Assembly: GCF_036014015.1 (NCBI RefSeq)
Contig: NZ_CP107905.1
Location: 2,604,001-2,668,000, forward strand
DNA from: Streptomyces sp. NBC_00457
GTDB lineage: Bacteria > Actinomycetota > Actinomycetes > Streptomycetales > Streptomycetaceae
Direction: 5' to 3'
DNA: 64,000 nt
Shown: positions 63,180-64,000 of the stretch, in pieces
How positions within the stretch are numbered: the stretch's first letter is position 1
Layout of the letters: the number at the start of each line of letters is the position of its first letter
Translations under genes and position numbers: made by a program
Notes under the pieces: generated by a model
Database searches by the model: none
The model's input: the letters and a program-made list of their open reading frames with translations, nothing else
What the model was told of the DNA's origin: nothing

Positions 63180-63263
63180 GCGGTGATTCTTGGTCACCCG
63201 GCAGGTCCGAGCAACGCAATATGGGCCAGTTGCGTCGACGGTCCTGCGGGCGACAGACGGTTT

Positions 63264-64000
63264 CTACGCGGTGGCGGTGGCGACCAGGACCGAGGAGAGC
63301 GAGAGCAGCGCGGGTGGCAGCACTGCCTGCCGGTCCGAGAGGGGAAGGACTTCTTCGGCGATCCGCAGGCCGAGGGTGTGCGTCATGAAGGTGCGGCGGG
63401 CGGTGACGCGTGCCCACATCTGCGGATAGCGCTCGGCGAGTTCCGCGCGCAGGTCGGCGTCGGCGATCGCGACGGCGTCCTCGCAGTTGGCGGCCAGATC
63501 CGGGGTGGATCCCACGGGGATGATGTCGGCTTGCAGTGACATGCCGGAGTGGACGGTGCCATGGGATCCGGCGGCGAAGGGGCTGTCGAGCCATTCGTCG
63601 ATGTGCTGCAGGTGCCCGGGGTTCAGCAGCGGGCGGATCGACGACTTCGCCAGCTCCCGCGTGGTCCGCTCGGCGATCTCGGCGGTCGACGCCCCCAGGA
63701 TGAGGCCCTGGTACCAGGTGGCGATGGCGGCGAAGTAGCCGGCCGCGAAGTCGGTCTGCCGCTGGTCGAGTTCGTCGGCGCGCAGCACGTATCCGGCGCG
63801 CGAGGTCAGTCCGCCCTGGAGCCCGACCGCGGTCGACAGCAGGTCTCCGTGCCCGATCACGCGGTCGCTGGGGCTGCACAGACCCACGATCTTGCCGGAC
63901 CCGGTGGTCAGCATCACGTGGGCGGTCAGGGGCAGACCGTTGAGGGCCATGTGCTCGGCGGTCGCCAGTTCCGAGCGTCCGGGCTCGAGAGCCTCGAGTG
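63264..64000 (-). CDS. M24-like peptidase/creatinase-fold protein, C-terminal part (5' end beyond window)
   Basis: The frame stays open to the window edge, so the 5' end is missing. The visible part (ALNGLPLTAHVMLTTGSG, SPSDRVIGHGDLLSTAVGLQ, GGLTSRAGYVLR, ending DRQAVLPPALLSLSSVLVAT) fits the C-terminal region of a divergent M24/Xaa-Pro aminopeptidase-like group. The M24 metal ligands cannot be checked here. An ATG at 63950 exists but coding-like sequence continues upstream (EALEPGRSELATAEH). Confidence 0.6.
   Translation of the reverse strand, partial: LEALEPGRSELATAEHMALNGLPLTAHVMLTTGSGKIVGLCSPSDRVIGHGDLLSTAVGLQGGLTSRAGYVLRADELDQRQTDFAAGYFAAIATWYQGLILGASTAEIAERTTRELAKSSIRPLLNPGHLQHIDEWLDSPFAAGSHGTVHSGMSLQADIIPVGSTPDLAANCEDAVAIADADLRAELAERYPQMWARVTARRTFMTHTLGLRIAEEVLPLSDRQAVLPPALLSLSSVLVATATA

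Overview
The window is high-GC actinobacterial DNA, almost certainly a Streptomyces chromosome. The evidence is GC-rich third codon positions, many GTG/TTG starts, Tat signals, an intact DmdR/IdeR-type iron box, an alditol oxidase close to the S. coelicolor enzyme, DUF2637, DUF456, PucR and ROK genes, and Streptomyces-type intergenic hairpins. No rRNA, tRNA or CRISPR array was seen. Layout: 1-0.5 kb, a SRPBCC protein. 0.5-10.2 kb, a purine-catabolism block: a minus-strand run of xanthine dehydrogenase FAD, 2Fe-2S and molybdenum subunits, an NCS2 purine permease, the XdhC maturation factor and an amidohydrolase, divergent from a PucR regulator. 10.3-20.5 kb, regulators and small proteins: a TPR-like protein, a GntR regulator, a FhuF-type iron reductase under an iron box, DUF2637, an anti-sigma-type ATPase, a secreted protein, a membrane-anchored HTH protein, a PP2C-like protein with a Pro-rich repeat and DUF456. 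20.6-26.6 kb: a Tat-exported GH95-like hydrolase, an F420/FMN-type oxidoreductase, a coupled alkylation-repair pair (AlkA/Ada fusion and Ogt) and rsgA preceded by a mini-ORF. 26.8-33.1 kb: an AAA ATPase beside a broken NucS-like gene, a sigma-like/zinc-finger/membrane/CBM2 fusion, a radical SAM protein with an unusual cysteine spacing, and alditol oxidase. 33.1-42.8 kb is a galactan-utilisation locus: ROK regulator, secreted GH30 hydrolase with ricin lectin, Tat lipoprotein solute-binding protein, two sugar permeases and a cytoplasmic GH2 beta-galactosidase, with related dyad elements before the regulator and before the transporter operon. 42.9-46.8 kb: an ABC-2 exporter and an MFS permease. 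47.2-53.3 kb is the accessory region: a small hydrophobic-N-terminus protein and an NB-ARC/TPR protein share a short Gly-rich motif (C-terminal in one, N-terminal in the other), which is the architecture of bacterial NLR/amyloid-signalling pairs. Beside them lies a nested insertion: a defective element with 19-bp inverted repeats and TCA target duplication carries a transposase remnant and a glutaredoxin gene, and a 1.7-kb ISAzo13-type IS with CAA duplication interrupts that glutaredoxin gene. 53.3-64 kb: an NTF2-like protein, a CehA/McbA-type metallohydrolase coupled to a small unknown protein, a secreted phosphodiesterase with jacalin-like end, a divergent SDR/Rrf2 pair with two palindromic operators, an alpha/beta hydrolase, a membrane-anchored terpenoid-cyclase-fold protein followed by a cupin, a Nudix hydrolase, a VOC protein, and a 5'-truncated M24-like gene at the window edge. 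The best candidates for new biology are the NB-ARC pair, the CBM2 fusion, the CX8CX2C radical SAM protein and the terpenoid-cyclase-fold/cupin pair.
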